Positions 59,901 through 64,000 of a stretch of 64,000 nucleotides of DNA are shown here, piece by piece. A program made the translations under genes and the position numbers. The notes beneath the pieces are model-generated. The model worked only from the letters and a program-made list of their open reading frames with translations, was not told where the DNA came from and did no database searches. Source of the stretch: Anseranas semipalmata (taxonomy: Eukaryota > Chordata > Aves > Anseriformes > Anseranatidae); NCBI GenBank assembly GCA_013399115.1, contig VXAA01004234.1, forward strand, positions 248,172-312,171, read 5' to 3'. Positions within the stretch are counted from its first letter, which is position 1; each line of letters begins with the position of its first letter.

Positions 59901-61962
59901 AGAGCTCAGTGTAAGCAAGGAGGAGGACAGCTGTCCAGAGTTGTTTCATCATCTGATGAAGGTGCTTTTGATAATCAGAAAAAGCAATTTTCGTACAGGT
60001 TTATTTCCATTCCAGAAATGCCATTATGCCACAAGGGGGTAGGGGTGTTCTGTTCAAAACCTCGCAATGTATTCCTATACACCCAGTGTTTCAAGGAAAA
60101 CAATGTTGAGTATTATAAAGAGCAACACAGATTGAATCTGAACAGACATTTTCTATACCATCTGCATTTCAACTATTGCTTTCCTTATAATTAACATCTG
60201 TTCATAGATATCAATCTGAGCAGCAAGGACCACATTATTTAAGAACCCTCTATCTTTCAGCTTAGTGTGTTCCTGGGGATGGTTCTGGAGGTGGAGAATG
60301 GGTTACCCGCGGGAAAGAGGATTTGGTTACAAGGAGCACCTTTCATTAATCTAAAAAGATTGCCAAAGGCTTGGCAGCACCAAAATGGACACAACTGGAT
60401 CTCATCAGAGAAAGTGCCCCTCCAGCATACAAGAATTAAATAACATTGGTGGGGTTGGTGGGGTGTGCACACTCACTACTTCATTGAAGGAAAAAAAAAA
60501 AAAAAAACAACAAGAAAATGCATGCTGGTAAAAGAGCATAGGTGATCCCTGATGGTGCGTAATACAGAGGACAATGCAAGCATGTTTTCCTCTTCAGTGA
60601 TGTATTGTAGAGTTTAAATGAATGATTTAACATTTTTTATTTTGTTATTGTTCCAAACTGTGCCTGTCAGAGAACAGGCAATTTTGTGGTAGATGAAGAC
60701 GTGGCACCTGGATATAGAGAGAATGTCTCTCCTTAGATGCTTACGTTGTCCAGAAGATAAGGCCACAGCACATATATTCAGGGCAAAATGGAAAAACACA
60801 GCTGAGACACTGGGTAACTGCTCAACATTCTCGGAATCACTGCTTATTGACATGTGTTATTGCAGGGTTAATAAGATCCACCTGCAGCCAGAGTTCTGTC
60901 CCCATTTCTCCTGGCAAACAAGCATTTGAAAGCCTTCAGCCCTCTTCCAATGAGACACAGATACTCCTCCAGATCTTTTCATCCAATGGTCTCAAAAGCA
61001 ATTTACTGACCTTAACAGATCACCTTTATAGCATGAGAATGGGATAAATTTGTCTTTTCACATATCTTTTATTAGAAATATAGATTTATCAGCCTCTAAA
61101 TTGGCTTATTTTACTGCATTTTCTGCTGATACTTCTTTCAGTCATAAAGAAAAAGCAAAGAATTTCTGACATGCTTAAGTGAAACAGCTGAATTTTCTAC
61201 ACTTCAAAATGTTCTTTGTTTCTACTTAAAAAAAAAAAAAAGGCAAAATGAAAACTTGCCATCAATACTGGTGTGGTCAGAATCTTTTCCTGGTTCCTTT
61301 CCTATCAATTTTATATGGCCATTGAAACAAACAAAAGTTTTCATCTTCCAAAGGGAATGGCATATATTTTTCTTTTTCACAAGTTTTATGTAAGCATGCA
61401 TAACATCACCTGCCTCTGCTAGGAGGTGGATTATTCTTGTTCTATTGTAATGAGAGTAAACTGGGGCAAAGAAAGTCTGAGAGTGTCTTCAGCAGGAGCA
61501 GAAGTAAGCAAATCAGCCTGATGTTGTGGGTAGTCGTAGTTTTTGTCTGTCTGAGTGGTATTGTTGCTCAGAACCATCCCCATTTCTCAGCCTGCCCAGT
61601 TTGTGGGGGTACCCCCATGGCAGAAGCACACCAGGATAAGACAGGCTGGGTTTTATATTCTTGCAATCCATATACCATGCAATCCATGACACCTGCAAAG
61701 CTCACTGCCTATTTCCCTGAAAATCATCCTAGAGGGAATAGTGCCATGGAAAGGATGGAATATCTACTGTTGGTGGAACCATTTCATCTTTCTCTATGGC
61801 ATCTTTCTCTATTCAGGCTATGGAATAGCCCCTTCATTGAAGAGGTGCTTGAAAAATGGATTCAGTCCCAAAAAAGTGCTTCAGCACGGCACTGGAAGGG
61901 AATAAAACAACCTTAAGCATTCATAGATAATTCATTTTTTTTTCTAGAAAAAAAAAAAAATA
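56966..61962. other. Non-coding stretch up to large gap
   Basis: No exon, RNA gene or named transposon recognised in about 5 kb. It has T runs at about 58168-58180 and 58200-58217, an A run at about 60490-60507 and an A run at about 61228-61241. The 159-codon frame at 61437-61916 is discussed among the findings. A patch near 60980-61050 weakly resembles a MIR/L2-type tail. Confidence 0.55.
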
Positions 61963-62730
61963 NNNNNNNNNNNNNNNNNNNNNNNNNNNNNNNNNNNNNN
62001 NNNNNNNNNNNNNNNNNNNNNNNNNNNNNNNNNNNNNNNNNNNNNNNNNNNNNNNNNNNNNNNNNNNNNNNNNNNNNNNNNNNNNNNNNNNNNNNNNNNN
62101 NNNNNNNNNNNNNNNNNNNNNNNNNNNNNNNNNNNNNNNNNNNNNNNNNNNNNNNNNNNNNNNNNNNNNNNNNNNNNNNNNNNNNNNNNNNNNNNNNNNN
62201 NNNNNNNNNNNNNNNNNNNNNNNNNNNNNNNNNNNNNNNNNNNNNNNNNNNNNNNNNNNNNNNNNNNNNNNNNNNNNNNNNNNNNNNNNNNNNNNNNNNN
62301 NNNNNNNNNNNNNNNNNNNNNNNNNNNNNNNNNNNNNNNNNNNNNNNNNNNNNNNNNNNNNNNNNNNNNNNNNNNNNNNNNNNNNNNNNNNNNNNNNNNN
62401 NNNNNNNNNNNNNNNNNNNNNNNNNNNNNNNNNNNNNNNNNNNNNNNNNNNNNNNNNNNNNNNNNNNNNNNNNNNNNNNNNNNNNNNNNNNNNNNNNNNN
62501 NNNNNNNNNNNNNNNNNNNNNNNNNNNNNNNNNNNNNNNNNNNNNNNNNNNNNNNNNNNNNNNNNNNNNNNNNNNNNNNNNNNNNNNNNNNNNNNNNNNN
62601 NNNNNNNNNNNNNNNNNNNNNNNNNNNNNNNNNNNNNNNNNNNNNNNNNNNNNNNNNNNNNNNNNNNNNNNNNNNNNNNNNNNNNNNNNNNNNNNNNNNN
62701 NNNNNNNNNNNNNNNNNNNNNNNNNNNNNN
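61963..62730. other. Assembly gap, 768 N, bounded by A runs
   Basis: The left flank is an A-rich tract ending 'ta' (A run about 61948-61960), the right flank 18 A (62731-62748). This is the largest gap and could hide a repeat or a GC-rich segment. Confidence 0.98.
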
Positions 62731-64000
62731 AAAAAAAAAAAAAAAAAAGACCAACAACTTCCAGCTATGCTCCAGGAGGAATTTCATATGGAGCTAACTA
62801 AGGGAAATCGGCATCTCAAAGCTCCTTTGGTTCCGTAAGCAAGTGGGGTAATAAGTGACAGATCCAGCAGGCTGGGAACAGGGAGAGAGCCGGCCGGGGT
62901 GAGGGCTGGCGCTCAGGAAGGCAGGTGCTGCAGTCAGTCTCCTCTGCCAGGAAACACAGGAAGAATGCATGACCAATTCGGTTTCAGAACAGAATACTCT
63001 CTTTAATGGACAGAAAACACTAACCTTTTATTTTTTCTCTTCCCCCCCCACCCCCCCTTTCTTTTTCTATTTTTTTTATTTTTAACCCTTTGAAAGGACA
63101 ATGGATAAAGCTCAGATCTCTGCTCCAACCAATTCTTACTCCTCTTCCGTATTACCTAGAATCCTGGACAAATACGCTGTTATGTGAAAACAAGATAAAC
63201 ATCCCGAGAGAGTCAGATTAACTGAGTGAGATGAAATCATGGTAAAACATACAAAATACCCCACTGTTATCTAAGCACCTGGCTTTTTTGCTTGCTACAA
63301 AACCAACAGGAATTGCTTGGCTCTGACAAGCTGCACTGGTATTTAACATTTTGACTATGGGGATCTCAAACCAGCAAAATCATCTGCAAAGGAGGGAAAT
63401 TCTGAAGTAGCCCAACGGGATGGGAAAAGCTGTCTTAAATAAGCAGAGTTTGATATGACACTTAACTTTGGCTCCTCTGAAAGCCATGGCCAAATCTGCT
63501 TTGTGCAGGATAAAACCTTGGAGTGTTTTAGCTCAACTGAATAATTTGGTTGTTATCAATCACAGCTATCATCAGCGACTTTTCTTCTTTGAGATTTCAT
63601 CTTTTTCAGTGTCTGTGCCTGTGCATATATGTACATAGATAACACGAAGGCAATGCATGCAATCACAGTGTAAGAGCACAGCAACAAAAGCACCCTACAC
63701 AAGTCTTTATGGACGTGCTATAGGCAAGGCACACTAACCACACACCAGCAGCATACACACAGCCACAAAGGACTTATTTCCCAGCTTGGTTGTTCCCAAA
63801 TGCAGCTCAGGTTTAAGAGTTCTGAATATGCAACGTTGTATAATGCCATTATACAAGGATTTTTTTTTTTTTTTTTCTGTCATAAACCTTCATCAATCTT
63901 GCTGGACTTAATGTGAATTAAATGTGTGCTTTTGTAAAGAAAGAATCTCCCACCTACATCCCACAGATACACACTGAAACTTAGCCTCCTGCCTACAGAT
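62731..64000. other. Non-coding stretch after gap
   Basis: The first 200 bases contain a short GC-rich patch (about 62886-62935, including ccggccgggg). After it come a C-rich tract (63042-63057, eight then seven C around one A) and T-rich sequence to about 63085. The rest is ordinary AT-rich DNA with a T run at about 63859-63876. No exon recognised. Confidence 0.55.
63030..63085. repeat. Pyrimidine low-complexity tract with C runs
   Basis: T/C-only tract containing C8-A-C7 (63042-63057) followed by T-rich sequence. The complement carries G8-T-G7, which can form G-quadruplex-type structure. Confidence 0.85.

Noticed and set aside
61921..62787. 288-codon minus-strand frame
   Set aside because: It is almost entirely unknown residues across the 768-N gap.
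1..64000. CRISPR array, operon, plasmid or phage signals
   Set aside because: There are no regularly spaced direct repeats with unique spacers, no gene-dense coding on either strand and no ribosome-binding-site pattern. The repeat content is that of an amniote genome.

Overview
The window reads as vertebrate, almost certainly avian, non-coding DNA: a gene desert or the inside of a very long intron. It is AT-rich and CpG-poor. It carries CR1-type LINE fragments, including one close to the familiar bird CR1 3' end with the ATTCTATG-type tail, plus old MIR/CORE-SINE relics and many short A/T-rich microsatellites. It has assembly gaps and no bacterial-style gene packing. Interspersed repeats are sparse and mostly decayed, which fits a bird better than a mammal, turtle or crocodilian. 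I cannot name the species.

No protein-coding exon, tRNA or rRNA could be supported. Open reading frames are short and sit in unrelated frames. The two longest gap-free ones (54533-55165 and 61437-61916) are best explained by a pyrimidine-rich strand and by chance.

Layout. 1-10.6 kb holds a MIR relic (4.0 kb), a TAGAAA/TATAAA microsatellite (4.3 kb) and a decayed sense-strand CR1/L3 reverse-transcriptase fragment (5.0-5.7 kb). 10.6-19.4 kb holds an antisense CR1/L3 relic, a small gap at 13.06 kb, a possibly split MIR at 17.1/17.7 kb, and a conserved-element-like block at 18.1-19.1 kb. At 19438-21494 a 1,028-bp segment is present twice in tandem, joined by one N and apparently identical, so an assembly artefact is likely. 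21.5-34.9 kb is plain non-coding DNA with microsatellites, a 35-T run and a perfect 15-bp-stem hairpin at 22.6 kb. 34.98-35.43 kb is an unclassified element with imperfect terminal inverted repeats. 36.0-36.6, 40.8-41.4, 48.7-49.3 and 55.9-56.5 kb look like conserved non-coding (enhancer-type) blocks. 50.9-53.0 kb shows a three-layer nest: a SINE relic split by an antisense CR1, itself split by a probable solo LTR. Another CR1/L3 relic (53.5 kb) and the best-preserved CR1 (56.75-56.97 kb) follow. Gaps at 45.66 and 61.96 kb are each bounded by A-rich sequence on both sides.

There is no gene set that works together here. If the window has a function, it is most likely cis-regulation of a neighbouring developmental gene through the AT-rich, homeodomain-motif-bearing blocks. 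That is inference, and comparative alignment would settle it. I found no evidence of a novel biological system; the most informative observations are the assembly duplication, the nested insertions and the terminal-inverted-repeat element.
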